This document shows positions 1-8,826 of a stretch of DNA of 64,000 nucleotides, one piece after another. Every line of letters begins with the position of its first letter. Position 1 is the stretch's first letter. The DNA comes from Catalimonadaceae bacterium JC749 (GTDB taxonomy: Bacteria > Bacteroidota > Bacteroidia > Cytophagales > Cyclobacteriaceae). The notes beneath the pieces are model-generated. The model saw only the letters and a list, made by a program, of their open reading frames with translations, was not told where the DNA came from and did not search any database. The stretch covers positions 62,001-126,000 of the forward strand of contig JAJNNC010000001.1 of NCBI GenBank assembly GCA_021730635.1, given 5' to 3'. Position numbers and translations under genes: made by a program.

Positions 1-293
1 GCCGAAGATATGTTACTGGTAGCAAAAACCAGACGGTATTCCATCCAGTTCCAGTACCAGGAGATCAGGTAGATCAGTAACTTGTGCTTGTTCTCAAAAT
101 ATCTGTAAACGGTAGCCTCTGTAGAACCAATCCGTTCGGCCAGTTTCTTAAAAGTAAAAGCTTCCAATCCTAACTCATCTATCAGTATGATACCGTTTTT
201 TACAACCTTACGGCCGATCTCTGACGATTCAGGATCCTTCAGATATATGTTCTCCCCTACCTCAAATCTAATATTTGCCAGCAAACTTTTCAT
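1..293 (-). CDS. TetR/AcrR-family transcriptional regulator (partial, C-terminus outside window)
   Basis: The reverse strand reads an open frame from an ATG at 293-291 to the window edge, about 97 residues. A TetR N-terminal helix-turn-helix is recognisable: a helix ending in KKLAERIG, then STEATVYRYFENKHKLL, the classic TetR recognition helix with the YRYF..K signature. The ligand-binding domain continues outside the window. The gene starts 14 nt after the stop of the SulP transporter gene on the same strand, so the two are probably cotranscribed and the repressor may control the shared promoter near 1945-1952. The ligand is unknown. It is too short for the ORF list only because the window cuts it. 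Confidence 0.85.
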   Translation of the reverse strand, partial: MKSLLANIRFEVGENIYLKDPESSEIGRKVVKNGIILIDELGLEAFTFKKLAERIGSTEATVYRYFENKHKLLIYLISWYWNWMEYRLVFATSNISS

Positions 294-307
294 TTAAAAT
301 TTTCCCT

Positions 308-1897
308 TTATCTCTTTTCGCTCACCTCCTGAGGACTGGGCAGTTTTAGTTTCTCCATTTTATCCAATTGGCCATCTCCTGTTAAGATTAGTTTTACATT
401 TTTGCGTTTAGCCGTGTCTTTGTAGTTTTCTATCAGCTCTTTTATATCATGATCTATAATCACGGATTTGGTAAAATCTATTTCCAAGGCTGAATTCCCC
501 GGTATGTTTCTTAGCGTTTTCATAATGCTGGCCTTATTTAGAAAAGACACCTCTTCTGCCAATACAATACGATACTTCTCTTCACCCTCTGTGGTCTTTT
601 CTTTATGCAGATAATGGGAAACATGATAGTTGTTCTTTAAAAGATAGAAAATGCCCATAACCAGGCCTATACCAATCCCTGTGAGAAGATCTGTGAGAAC
701 AATAGCGACTACAGTGGTGACGAAAGGTAAGAACTGACTCCAGCCACTCCGGTACATACTTTTAAACAAAGCCGGTTTAGCCAGTTTGTACCCGACCATA
801 ACCAATATAGCCGCAAGGCTGGCCAAAGGGATCATGTTCAATACCTCAGGGATTAACATCACGCTGATCAGGATAAATACTCCGTGAATAAAAGCAGAAA
901 GTTTGGTTCTTCCCCCTGATTGTATATTAGTAGAACTACGCACAATAACCTGCGTAACAGGTAATCCTCCTATGAGGCCTGAGACCATATTTCCTACTCC
1001 CTGGGCTTTCAGCTCTCTGTTGGCGGAACTTATTCTTTTGTAAGGATCCAGTTTGTCTGTGGCCTCCAGGCACAGTAAGGTTTCCAGACTGGCTACCACC
1101 GCCAGGGTACCAGCCAAAAACCATAGATCATACGTGAAGATCCGACCGAAATCCGGCGTGGTAAACTGCTGAAAAAAGCCCTGGATGCTGCCCGCTACAG
1201 GAAGTTCTACCAGATGATTAGCTCTTAAGGTTATATTAGGAAAATTATATTGGAACAATATGTTAAGCAAAACACCCAATACTACCACTACCAAGGGGCC
1301 CTGTATGATCTGAAAAATCTTGCTTTTCTTTAAAAGGACTCTATCCCAAAATATCAGGATAAACAGAGACAGGGCGCTGATAATGACAGCAGCAGGAGAA
1401 ACATAATTGAGCGCATTGATGAGTTCTGAGAAAGTAGTTTCTCCATCGGCTTGGACAAAGGTTAGGTCTCCTTCATAATCTTCGTCGTATCCAAAAGCGT
1501 GAGGAATTTGTTTTAAAGTAATAATAACCCCTATGCCGGCTAGCATACCCTTAATTACTGAGGAAGGAAAATAGTAAGCGATACTACCCGCCTTTAAAAA
1601 ACCCAGCGCCAATTGCATAAGGCCAGCCAGCACAACGGCAGAAAGGAACACCTCAAAATTGTTCAAACTTTCAATAGCATTTAAAACAATGACAGCCAAC
1701 CCTGCCGCAGGACCACTCACTCCCAGCTGAGAACCACTGATAAGCGTGACGACAATGCCACCCACAAAACCTGCTATGATACCCGAAAACAAAGGGGCAC
1801 CGGAAGCTAGTGCAATACCCAAACAAAGCGGTACAGCTACCAGGAATACGACAATACCTGCCGGAAAATCATACTTAAACTCTTTCAAACTCATCAT
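308..1897 (-). CDS. SulP family inorganic anion transporter with STAS domain
   Basis: This 529-aa protein is an inner-membrane anion permease. The N-terminus (FPAGIVVFLVAVPLCLGIAL, then SGSQLGVSGPAAGLAVIV) is the SulP family signature, with roughly 10-12 hydrophobic segments up to about residue 415. A C-terminal STAS-like domain (about 430-520, with the LEIDFTKSVIIDHDIKELI strand-helix pattern) follows. Bacteroidota SulP proteins with this N-terminus are commonly bicarbonate or sulfate carriers, often next to a carbonic anhydrase, but none is visible here, so the substrate is undetermined. The downstream TetR gene (14-nt gap) suggests repression by a small ligand. The second ATG of the MMS start could also be used. 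Confidence 0.9.
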   Translation of the reverse strand: MMSLKEFKYDFPAGIVVFLVAVPLCLGIALASGAPLFSGIIAGFVGGIVVTLISGSQLGVSGPAAGLAVIVLNAIESLNNFEVFLSAVVLAGLMQLALGFLKAGSIAYYFPSSVIKGMLAGIGVIITLKQIPHAFGYDEDYEGDLTFVQADGETTFSELINALNYVSPAAVIISALSLFILIFWDRVLLKKSKIFQIIQGPLVVVVLGVLLNILFQYNFPNITLRANHLVELPVAGSIQGFFQQFTTPDFGRIFTYDLWFLAGTLAVVASLETLLCLEATDKLDPYKRISSANRELKAQGVGNMVSGLIGGLPVTQVIVRSSTNIQSGGRTKLSAFIHGVFILISVMLIPEVLNMIPLASLAAILVMVGYKLAKPALFKSMYRSGWSQFLPFVTTVVAIVLTDLLTGIGIGLVMGIFYLLKNNYHVSHYLHKEKTTEGEEKYRIVLAEEVSFLNKASIMKTLRNIPGNSALEIDFTKSVIIDHDIKELIENYKDTAKRKNVKLILTGDGQLDKMEKLKLPSPQEVSEKR

Positions 1898-1923
1898 TGC
1901 TCTAGTAGTATTTATGCATTAAC

Positions 1924-1961
1924 AATAGTATTACTATTAATACACAAAAGTATTACCATTG
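1924..1961 (-). promoter_or_regulatory. Putative sulP-tetR promoter with repressor operator
   Basis: On the minus strand, TACTTTTG at 1952-1945 matches the Bacteroidetes -7 consensus TAnnTTTG and lies about 48 nt upstream of the sulP ATG. It is bracketed by direct repeats GTATTACTATT (1928-1938) and GTATTACCATT (1950-1960), the first lying within a perfect 6-3-6 palindrome AATAGT-ATT-ACTATT (1924-1938). Repeats overlapping a -7 element are what a TetR operator would look like. Assignment to the adjacent TetR protein is inference. Confidence 0.5.
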
Positions 1962-2211
1962 TTTTTGTAATGAAACAATTTTAGTATTTATTTTTACGAT
2001 GATTCGTATAAAATAGAATCAGCACAGCTATTTTCTATAAAAAAATATGAAAAAAGCTGTCATGCTCGATAAAGACCTTTCTGTATTTTACAGACAAGAA
2101 ACAGTAGTGTCTATTGCCTGACAATTGGTTTTGCAAGCATGAAAATTTCACTTGCCACCGTCAAGTATGCTTCAATTTATTACCTTTAACATACCCAAAA
2201 AACAACTTACT

Positions 2212-2616
2212 ATGGCTGAATTGAAAACTAAACCTAATGCACAAAGTGTAACCTCATTTCTCAACAATGTTGAGAATCCTCAGAAAAGGGAAGATTGCCA
2301 TACCATAGCAAATCTGATGGAACAAGTTACCGGACAGCCCCCCGTGATGTGGGGAGAAAGTATCGTCGGTTTTGGGCATTATCATTACCGCTACGAAAGT
2401 GGTAGAGAGGGCGACTGGTTTGTTATAGGCTTTTCTCCCCGGAAACAAAATCTAACGCTCTATATCATGCCTGGTGTTGAGCATAGCCAGGAATTGCTCA
2501 ATAAATTGGGGAAATATAAAACGGGTAAAGCATGCCTGTACATCAAAAAACTGAAAGATATCAACCTTGATATTCTGAAGCAATTGTTAGCTAAATCCGT
2601 ATCCATGCTGCCATAA
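2212..2616 (+). CDS. DUF1801 domain-containing protein
   Basis: This 134-aa cytoplasmic protein has the DUF1801 (YdhG/CyaY-like) pattern: an N-terminal NAQSVTSFLNNVENPQKRED helix, the PPVMWGESIVGFGHYHYRY core, then GFSPRKQNLTLYIMPG and a C-terminal GKACLYIKKLKDI strand-helix. Family members are small and their function is unproven, with iron-chaperone-like folds suggested by structure. A longer frame reaches a TTG at 2152 and an ATG at 2167, but family members usually begin near the KTKP segment, so the ATG at 2212 is preferred. It is a monocistronic gene with no obvious functional link to its neighbours. Confidence 0.8.
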   Translation: MAELKTKPNAQSVTSFLNNVENPQKREDCHTIANLMEQVTGQPPVMWGESIVGFGHYHYRYESGREGDWFVIGFSPRKQNLTLYIMPGVEHSQELLNKLGKYKTGKACLYIKKLKDINLDILKQLLAKSVSMLP

Positions 2617-2744
2617 GTTCAAAACTGCGCCTATTTTACCACATTCAAGGAGCACGCAGTTGGTACTCATGCTGGTCGGTAAAGCTTTTTTTGAGAGCTA
2701 ACCGCATCGTTTTACTAACACATTTCTACTTAAAAACGGTATAA

Positions 2745-2764
2745 ATGGCATTATTATATGCCAT
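2745..2764. promoter_or_regulatory. Perfect inverted repeat upstream of the small heat-shock gene
   Basis: ATGGCAT-N6-ATGCCAT forms a perfect 7-bp-arm palindrome with a 6-nt AT-rich spacer, about 130 nt upstream of the hsp20 ATG. This is the geometry of a dimeric repressor or activator site. The element TGCTTTTG (2842-2849), one mismatch from TAnnTTTG, lies between it and the gene. No regulator can be named. Confidence 0.35.
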
Positions 2765-2895
2765 AATGTCACTATTATTAGCTTATTTACCCTGTATTCC
2801 CGCCAAATTGTCGCTAAAATTTGGTTTTTTTCCCTTGGTATTGCTTTTGATTAGTTGGGTATGTAAACATCAACAAACAAAAAATAAATATAATT

Positions 2896-3330
2896 ATGAC
2901 ACTGATCACATATAACAACAGATTTCCCAGGTTCTTTGACGATTTCTTTACCAAGACCTTGGACCAAAGATGGAACAACAACATTAGCACAAGCTTGCCC
3001 GCCGTTAACGTAAAAGAAACAGAAGGGGGATTTGAGCTTGAAGTGGCCGCTCCCGGTTTGAAAAAAGAAGATTTTAAAGTAGAACTTAACAAAGATGTCC
3101 TAACTATTTCTTCTGAAAAAGAGTATAAGAATGAAGAAAAGGATCAGGAAGGCAAATACACCAAGCGGGAGTTTAAATATCAGTCTTTCCAACGCAGCTT
3201 TAGATTGCCGGAAGGGGTAGTGAATGGAGAAAAAATACAGGCCAAATATGAAAATGGCATTCTGTACCTGAGCTTGCCTAAGAGAGAAGAAGCCAAACCT
3301 AAAGCAGCTCGGCTGATTGATGTGGCCTAA
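2896..3330 (+). CDS. Small heat-shock protein, Hsp20/alpha-crystallin family
   Basis: This 144-aa ATP-independent holdase chaperone has an N-terminal amphipathic arm (RFPRFFDDFFTKTL) followed by an alpha-crystallin domain (about residues 36-130). The domain begins PAVNVKETEGGFELEVAAPG, contains LKKEDFKVELNKDVLTIS, and closes with the family motif KYENGILYLSLPK; the expected LPEGV precedes the last strands. Length is typical. It is followed by a strong terminator at 3360-3387, then a J-domain co-chaperone gene, which suggests a proteostasis pair that is transcribed separately. Confidence 0.95.
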   Translation: MTLITYNNRFPRFFDDFFTKTLDQRWNNNISTSLPAVNVKETEGGFELEVAAPGLKKEDFKVELNKDVLTISSEKEYKNEEKDQEGKYTKREFKYQSFQRSFRLPEGVVNGEKIQAKYENGILYLSLPKREEAKPKAARLIDVA

Positions 3331-3359
3331 GCATAAAACAAGTTAAGAAATAACCAGCG

Positions 3360-3387
3360 GGCGGGAGATAAAAACCCGCCTTTTTTT
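3360..3387 (+). terminator. Rho-independent terminator of the hsp20 gene
   Basis: A perfect 6-bp stem GGCGGG (3360-3365) / CCCGCC (3375-3380) with a 9-nt A-rich loop is followed directly by seven T residues (3381-3387). It lies 30 nt after the hsp20 stop codon. Confidence 0.9.
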
Positions 3388-3450
3388 GTAAAAGTGAGTT
3401 TCGCTTCGGGTTAGAAAAGATTGTGTGTACATGAATTACTTATATCTGGT

Positions 3451-4407
3451 ATGGAATACAAAGATTATTATAAAATTCTAGGCGTCAGCAAAGGGGCTAC
3501 CCAGGATGAAATTAAGAAAGCTTACCGCAAGCTGGCAGTAAAATACCATCCTGATAAGAATCCTGACAACAAAGAAGCTGAAGAGAAATTCAAAAATGTT
3601 GCCGAAGCCTATGAAGTGCTGAAAGATCCTGAAAAAAGGAAGCACTACGATGAATTGGGTGCCAACTGGAAATACTATCAGCAGCATGGCACAGGTACCG
3701 GGGGTTACGACTGGTCACAGTCAGGCGGCAGAGGGAGGCAAAGCTACGGTGGGTTTACAGGCGATTACGGTGATCTGTTTGGCAATGGTAGTGGTTTCTC
3801 AGATTTCTTTGAAAGCTTTTTTGGCGGTGGTTTTGGCAACAGACAAACTTATAGCAGCCAGGGTTTCAGCAGCTTTAAAGGGCAGGACTATGAGGCGCAG
3901 GTCAATATTTTGCTGGAGGAAGCTTACTATGGCACTTCTAAAGTGCTGAAGCTGGATGGTAAGAAAATCAGGATTAAGCTGAAACCGGGTATTGAAGACG
4001 GACAGACCCTAAAAATCCCCGGAAAAGGAGGGGCAGGCATACAGGGAGGCCCCGCTGGTGACTTATACCTCAAAGTACAGGTACAGAATAATACTGCTTT
4101 TGAACGCAAGGGGGATGATCTGTACGTAGAAGTACCGGTAGACCTTTATACTGCCGTGCTGGGAGGCAAAACCAGCCTTACCACCATGAAGGGTAGGGTC
4201 AATATCAATGTGCCGCAAGGTACTGAAAATGGCAAAGTGCTTAGAATGAAAGGCTTAGGCATGCCACGGTACAAAAAACCAGAGCAGCATGGCGATTTAT
4301 ATGCCAAAATCAGTGTGACACTGCCTAACAACTTAACTGCTGAAGAAATCGAATTATTCACAAAACTAAAGGCCATTCGGGAGGGTTACCATTCGCCTGT
4401 CGAGTAA
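3451..4407 (+). CDS. cbpA: DnaJ-like co-chaperone (CbpA type, no zinc finger)
   Basis: This 318-aa J-protein stimulates DnaK ATPase. The J-domain occupies residues 4-70 ([23 protein letters not shown] at 33-35). A Gly/Phe-rich linker follows at about 75-135, with many FGGGF-type repeats. The DnaJ C-terminal beta domains follow at about 145-305 ([36 protein letters not shown]). The Cys-rich zinc-finger repeats of true DnaJ are absent, so this is the CbpA/DnaJ type II architecture. The ATG at 3451 is chosen because [11 protein letters not shown] is the usual family start; the longer frame begins at a TTG. It sits just downstream of hsp20 but beyond its terminator. Confidence 0.9.
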   Translation: MEYKDYYKILGVSKGATQDEIKKAYRKLAVKYHPDKNPDNKEAEEKFKNVAEAYEVLKDPEKRKHYDELGANWKYYQQHGTGTGGYDWSQSGGRGRQSYGGFTGDYGDLFGNGSGFSDFFESFFGGGFGNRQTYSSQGFSSFKGQDYEAQVNILLEEAYYGTSKVLKLDGKKIRIKLKPGIEDGQTLKIPGKGGAGIQGGPAGDLYLKVQVQNNTAFERKGDDLYVEVPVDLYTAVLGGKTSLTTMKGRVNINVPQGTENGKVLRMKGLGMPRYKKPEQHGDLYAKISVTLPNNLTAEEIELFTKLKAIREGYHSPVE

Positions 4408-4472
4408 AGCTGGCTTGCCATAACCATCCATGCCGGATGCTTTGCTGTTGACCATGGGCGTCCCTATTGGGT

Positions 4473-5600
4473 TCAGGAAGAATAATGATAAGGTTCTTCC
4501 GCTGCCTTACTCCGGCTTTTCTCGGCCCCCACGGCATGTTTGATCATGATGAATTCATGGATGTTTTCCACATCCACAATACCCATCAGGCTACCATTCT
4601 CGATAACAGGCATCACCATCAGACGTTTTTGCTGAAACTGTTGGTAGGCTTTTTCTAATGGCATATCATAAGACAATGTTTCCACCTGACGGTTCATCAC
4701 ATCTCCTATTTTCACGTGCTTGCCATATTCAGAAAGCGCTTTGATGATTTCGTTTTTACTCAAAGTACCGGCCACATGATCTCCCTCCAGCACCAGAAAT
4801 ACCGTAGACTGTCCGTTGAGTAATAACTCTACCGCATCAGTAAGCTCATCCTCAACGGATACCGTTCTAAAATCTTTCATAATCACATCATAAACGTGAA
4901 ATCCCTGCATCAGCGAGCGCTTTTCTGAAAAGCTGGCTTCTGCCTGTGCGCCCAAAAAGATAAAAAAGCCTATCAGCAAAAGAATAGGATTGTAAAACAA
5001 CCCAATGACCACAAAAAAGATGGCCAGCACCTGCCCTACAGAAGCAGCAATACGGGTAGCTTTTACCCAGGATAGCCTGAAAGAGAGCAGCGCACGCAGC
5101 ACACGTCCGCCATCCATAGGAAAAGCAGGAATCAGATTGAACAAGGCCAGGATGAGATTGGCGAAAAAAAGCGTATACAAAAAAGTACGACTGTCAATGG
5201 TCATCACATCGAAGTTCTCCTGGCTGAAGGGAAGAATGCTGATCATGATAAACAAACAGGCAGCAATCACCACATTGACCGCGGGTCCTGCCAGGGCCAC
5301 CACAAGTTCCTGCTTAGGGTCTTCCGGCAGGTTTTGCAATCGGGCCAACCCTCCAATAGGTAAAATGGTGATGTCCTGGGTTTGTATGCCATAGTGGCGG
5401 GCAGCCAATGCATGACCTAACTCATGTAGAAACACACAGGCAAAGATGGCCAAGATGAAAATAACTGCCCAGAAAATCTGCTCCAACGTTTGTCCTTGCA
5501 ATGCATTCTGCAGAATAATCCAGCTTACCAAAATCAAGAATGTCCAGTGTATAAATACCTTTATACCTGAGACTCTGCCTAAACTCAATGACCATTTCAT
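4473..5600 (-). CDS. Site-2 protease family zinc metalloprotease with two CBS domains
   Basis: This 375-aa multipass intramembrane metalloprotease carries the active-site HELGH at residues 59-63 and the second-site motif FPMDGG (Asp163). Transmembrane segments run from 17 to about 230. Two CBS repeats follow (about 245-300: MKDFRTVSVEDELTDAVELL; about 310-365: MNRQVETLSYDMPLEKAYQQ). This SpoIVFB/Rv2625c-like architecture is common in bacteria, and the CBS pair probably senses adenine nucleotides. The start at 5600 (MKWSLSLGRVSGI) is the conserved family start; an upstream in-frame ATG at 5789 would add 63 poorly conserved residues and overlap the divergent gene at 5770. The substrate is unknown. 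Confidence 0.9.
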   Translation of the reverse strand: MKWSLSLGRVSGIKVFIHWTFLILVSWIILQNALQGQTLEQIFWAVIFILAIFACVFLHELGHALAARHYGIQTQDITILPIGGLARLQNLPEDPKQELVVALAGPAVNVVIAACLFIMISILPFSQENFDVMTIDSRTFLYTLFFANLILALFNLIPAFPMDGGRVLRALLSFRLSWVKATRIAASVGQVLAIFFVVIGLFYNPILLLIGFFIFLGAQAEASFSEKRSLMQGFHVYDVIMKDFRTVSVEDELTDAVELLLNGQSTVFLVLEGDHVAGTLSKNEIIKALSEYGKHVKIGDVMNRQVETLSYDMPLEKAYQQFQQKRLMVMPVIENGSLMGIVDVENIHEFIMIKHAVGAEKSRSKAAEEPYHYSS

Positions 5601-5769
5601 ATCTTTTAAACGTAAGAAAGCCTGGAATAAGTCTTTATTATTATAAATGTAGCTGTCGTAAAATGGTTTAGCAACATCTGGAAGATTTGATAACTTTAAA
5701 GCAGAGCAAGAAGTTTTAAATGCTGCAGCAACATAAGCTTTCCAGCAAAAAATAGACATTTCAAAAGTA

Positions 5770-6267
5770 ATGGCTACTAAAACAATCATTGGGGTGATGG
5801 GCCCGGGCGAAAAGGCGCCCCCCTTATACCTGCAATTGGCTTATCAGCTGGGCGGGTTAATAGCGGCAGCAGGTTGGGTTACCTTGTGTGGTGGACGAAA
5901 TGCAGGGGTGATGGAAGCCGTAAGCCGGGGGGCCCACGAACATCAGGGTTTAACAATAGGCATTTTGCCAGATGCCCACCCTGACGCTGTATCGCCCTTT
6001 ATAGATATTCCGGTGCTTACCGGCATGGGAAGCGCCCGCAATAACATCAATGTATTGACCTCGCAGGTAGTAGTCGCTTGCGGAATGGGGGCGGGCACGC
6101 TCTCCGAAATTGCTTTGGCGATTAAAGCCCGGAAACCTGTTATCTTATTAGGATACCCACCGGAAGATATACTTTTCCTCCAAAAGATAGAGGCTCACAA
6201 CCAAATCAGGCAGGCTGAATCAGCCGCTGAAGTGATTGCCATCATCAAAGAAATATTGAACTTGTAG
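5770..6267 (+). CDS. TIGR00725/SLOG-family nucleotide-binding protein (LOG/DprA-like Rossmann fold)
   Basis: This 165-aa cytoplasmic protein has the SLOG pattern: IGVMGPG at the first strand, then TLCGGRNAGVMEAVSRGAHE (the GG..GVMEA motif), GLTIGILP, and a late CGMGAGTLSEIALAIKARKP stretch equivalent to the PGGxGTxxE catalytic loop of LOG proteins. The strict PGG is replaced by GMGAGT, as usual in TIGR00725. Biochemical function is unproven; nucleotide or nucleotide-sugar binding is likely. It is divergent from the site-2 protease, with about 170 nt shared upstream. Confidence 0.85.
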   Translation: MATKTIIGVMGPGEKAPPLYLQLAYQLGGLIAAAGWVTLCGGRNAGVMEAVSRGAHEHQGLTIGILPDAHPDAVSPFIDIPVLTGMGSARNNINVLTSQVVVACGMGAGTLSEIALAIKARKPVILLGYPPEDILFLQKIEAHNQIRQAESAAEVIAIIKEILNL

Positions 6268-6447
6268 CTAGGCCTCCTCAGCTTTTCAGAAATTATTTAT
6301 AGTCAGCTTCTTTGTCCTTTTCAGAGGTTTTGGGTGCTTACCGCTCAGGCTTGCTACTGCCTCTTTTGCAACCCAGGACAGACGCTGGGATAAGCAGGCA
6401 AAAAGCCCTGAAAATAAACAATTGCATTGGCTGAGCTATTGATTAGA

Positions 6448-7041
6448 ATGAAGTACACACTCACTACGATGCGTAACCATAAAATACCTCTTATTTTTTC
6501 TATTGCTATCACTGCGGGTCTGGCTTATCTGATGTTTCGCACTGTCTTACAACAAAGCGAACATCCTATCACCTTCGAGCTGTTTGCTGCCCTGATCGGT
6601 GTTTCCATCACCATACTGCTAACAAGTATTCTGCTGAAACGACAGACAGAGGCAGAACTCAAAAAAGAAGAAAACATCATGTTCCTGGATCTGAAAATGA
6701 AAATTTACCAGGAACTGATCGACCAGCTCTATGATATTATCTCTAAAAAAAAGGTGCTGGAAGAAGATATGATTGAAATACGCCTGTTGAATCAAAAATT
6801 AGCTTTCATCGCCAGTCAGGATGTGCTGATTGCTTTTCGCCAATTTTCCGAGTGTTTCGCTTCTCTGGCTGTAAAACCCGCTATTGGCAATGAAGAAATA
6901 GATTTACTCCTGGTAGAGCTCAGCGAACTCAGCTTTTTTATCCGTCAGGACCTGCTACAGAATCCTTCCCGGGCTGAAGATGATCCGGAACAGATCAGAC
7001 AGGCCATTCAGAAAAGTAATGAAAATCTGGATATAGAATAA
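6448..7041 (+). CDS. Hypothetical membrane protein with cytoplasmic helical domain
   Basis: I do not recognise the family. The 197-aa product has two N-terminal hydrophobic helices (about residues 13-31, IPLIFSIAITAGLAYLMF, and 42-62, ELFAALIGVSITILLTSIL). A charged, helix-rich C-terminal region of about 130 residues follows (KRQTEAELKKEENIMFLDLK onward), probably coiled-coil and cytoplasmic. The ATG at 6448 is preferred over the TTG at 6427, and an ATG at 6469 is also possible. It stands alone between the SLOG gene and an SDR gene. Confidence 0.65.
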   Translation: MKYTLTTMRNHKIPLIFSIAITAGLAYLMFRTVLQQSEHPITFELFAALIGVSITILLTSILLKRQTEAELKKEENIMFLDLKMKIYQELIDQLYDIISKKKVLEEDMIEIRLLNQKLAFIASQDVLIAFRQFSECFASLAVKPAIGNEEIDLLLVELSELSFFIRQDLLQNPSRAEDDPEQIRQAIQKSNENLDIE

Positions 7042-7105
7042 CTTATTTCCATAAACCAGGTTTACCTCTGTACAGCTTATTTTTTCATCTAACAGTTTTT
7101 TCGTT

Positions 7106-7897
7106 ATGCCTTCTCACTCAAAAACTGCATTAATCACAGGAGCGACCAGTGGCTTTGGTCGTGAATTTGTAAAACTTTTTGCTCAGGATGGCTATCATCT
7201 GGTGATTGTAGCCCGTCATGCTGACGATCTGGAACGGGTAGCCACTGAGGTGCGTCAGAAACATCCCCGCTGCCAGGTAACAGTTATGCCAAAAGACCTT
7301 TCTGAGGTTGGCTCAGCGCAAGCCTTATATGAAGAAGTAAAGCAACAGCAGATAACCATTAATGTACTGGTCAACAATGCTGGTTTTGGAGATCATGGTT
7401 TTTTTGCCGATACCGATCTGGAGAAAGAGTTAGCCATGATACAGCTAAACATCACGGCTTTGGTGCATCTGACAAAAGTCTTTTTAAAAGAAATGGTACA
7501 ACGCAACGAGGGGAAGATACTACAGCTGGCCTCTACAGTGGCCTTTATGCCAGTGCCTAAAATGGCTGTGTATGCGGCTTCTAAAGCTTTTGTGCTTTCC
7601 TTTACAGAAGCGCTTCAGCACGAACTCAAAGATACGCACGTCACCATGACCGCCCTATGCCCGGGAGCCAGTGATACTGATTTCTTCGAACGTGCCAATG
7701 CCGAAGACACACGGGTAGTAAAGGATACAGGACTGTCTGATCCGGCTAAGGTAGCCAAGGATGGCTATGAGGCCCTGATGAAAGGAGAAATGAGGATTGT
7801 GTCAGGCGCTAAGAATAAGATACAAGCCTGGATGTCTAACTTCGTTCCCGATAAGCTGTTGGCCGCTGGCATGGCCAAAATGATGGAAGAAAAGTAG
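7106..7897 (+). CDS. Short-chain dehydrogenase/reductase (classical SDR)
   Basis: This 263-aa NAD(P)-dependent oxidoreductase has the cofactor glycine motif TGATSGFG at residues 11-18, NNAG in VNVLVNNAGFGDHG-type context, and the catalytic triad Ser143, Tyr156, Lys160 (YAASK). The C-terminal segment resembles the DltE/YqjQ-like SDR group. The next gene, a sterol-desaturase homologue, starts 13 nt after its stop, so the two are probably cotranscribed and may act on the same lipid-like substrate. That functional link is inference. Confidence 0.9.
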   Translation: MPSHSKTALITGATSGFGREFVKLFAQDGYHLVIVARHADDLERVATEVRQKHPRCQVTVMPKDLSEVGSAQALYEEVKQQQITINVLVNNAGFGDHGFFADTDLEKELAMIQLNITALVHLTKVFLKEMVQRNEGKILQLASTVAFMPVPKMAVYAASKAFVLSFTEALQHELKDTHVTMTALCPGASDTDFFERANAEDTRVVKDTGLSDPAKVAKDGYEALMKGEMRIVSGAKNKIQAWMSNFVPDKLLAAGMAKMMEEK

Positions 7898-7910
7898 TAT
7901 ATCACTGTCA

Positions 7911-8789
7911 ATGAGCATCAGGAAAAAGATTGTATTTCCGGTCTTTGATTATATCGGAAGTCCTTTGATCGGTACGCTGGCCGTGTTTTTTCTTATCATG
8001 GAGACCCGGCATCCATTGAGAAAAAGGCGGGTCATGCGCCGGCATAGGGCTCAGCGGAATGTGGGCCTGGCAACGACTGCCTTTGTGGCCTTACGCCTTC
8101 TGCAGATTCCAGCATTTGTGTTTGTTGCCAGATGGTCTGCAACACATAAAACCGGCCTGTTGCAACGGTTTTCCATGCCTGTCTGGCTGCACTATTTCCT
8201 GGCCTTCCTCTTACAGGACTATGGCAGCTATACCTGGCACCGGCTAAATCATCGCTTACCATTTTTGTGGCGTTTCCACAATGTCCACCATATCGACCTG
8301 GATTTGGATGTGACCACGGCGCTTCGCTTCCATGCAGGAGAAATTTTACCAGGCATTTTTTACCGGGGAGCGTTTGTAGCCTTATCCGGTGCAACCCCTT
8401 TACAGGTTCTGGTCTATGAAATTGTATTTGAAGCAGCTACCCAATTTCATCACAGCAACTGGAAGCTGCCCTATCCGCTGGAAAGGTGGCTTTCTTATCT
8501 GATTGTCACGCCACGCATGCACGGGATTCATCATTCCATTGTACGCAGAGAAACTGATAGCAATTACTCCGTTGTATTTTCTTTCTGGGACCGGCTTCAT
8601 CGCACCGTCCGGCTCAATGTTCCCCAGGATGAGATTGATATTGGTGTGCCGGCTTACCGGGATTTTGAAGAACAAACGGTAAGAAATCTCCTTACACTTC
8701 CTTTCCGGCCTCAGCAGCCCTGGCAGCTACCTGATGGTACAGTGCCCGACCGCACTACCTTGGGTCAGAAAGGAAATTTAACTCCCTAA
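7911..8789 (+). CDS. Sterol desaturase / fatty-acid hydroxylase superfamily membrane protein
   Basis: This 292-aa integral membrane di-iron enzyme carries the superfamily's histidine clusters in order: HRLNH (about residue 108), HNVHH (about 122), and a late HGIHH (about 203), with a single His in LRFHAGE between them. Hydrophobic helices flank the clusters. Family reactions are O2-dependent hydroxylation or desaturation of lipids; the substrate here is unknown. It is probably translated from the same mRNA as the upstream SDR. Confidence 0.9.
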   Translation: MSIRKKIVFPVFDYIGSPLIGTLAVFFLIMETRHPLRKRRVMRRHRAQRNVGLATTAFVALRLLQIPAFVFVARWSATHKTGLLQRFSMPVWLHYFLAFLLQDYGSYTWHRLNHRLPFLWRFHNVHHIDLDLDVTTALRFHAGEILPGIFYRGAFVALSGATPLQVLVYEIVFEAATQFHHSNWKLPYPLERWLSYLIVTPRMHGIHHSIVRRETDSNYSVVFSFWDRLHRTVRLNVPQDEIDIGVPAYRDFEEQTVRNLLTLPFRPQQPWQLPDGTVPDRTTLGQKGNLTP

Positions 8790-8826
8790 ACAGCCAGAGC
8801 TTAGAGATTATGTTATCATTCACCTA

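Noticed and set aside
5601-5789. 63-residue extension of the site-2 protease
   Set aside because: The family starts at MKWSLSLGRVSGI and the extension overlaps the divergent SLOG gene.
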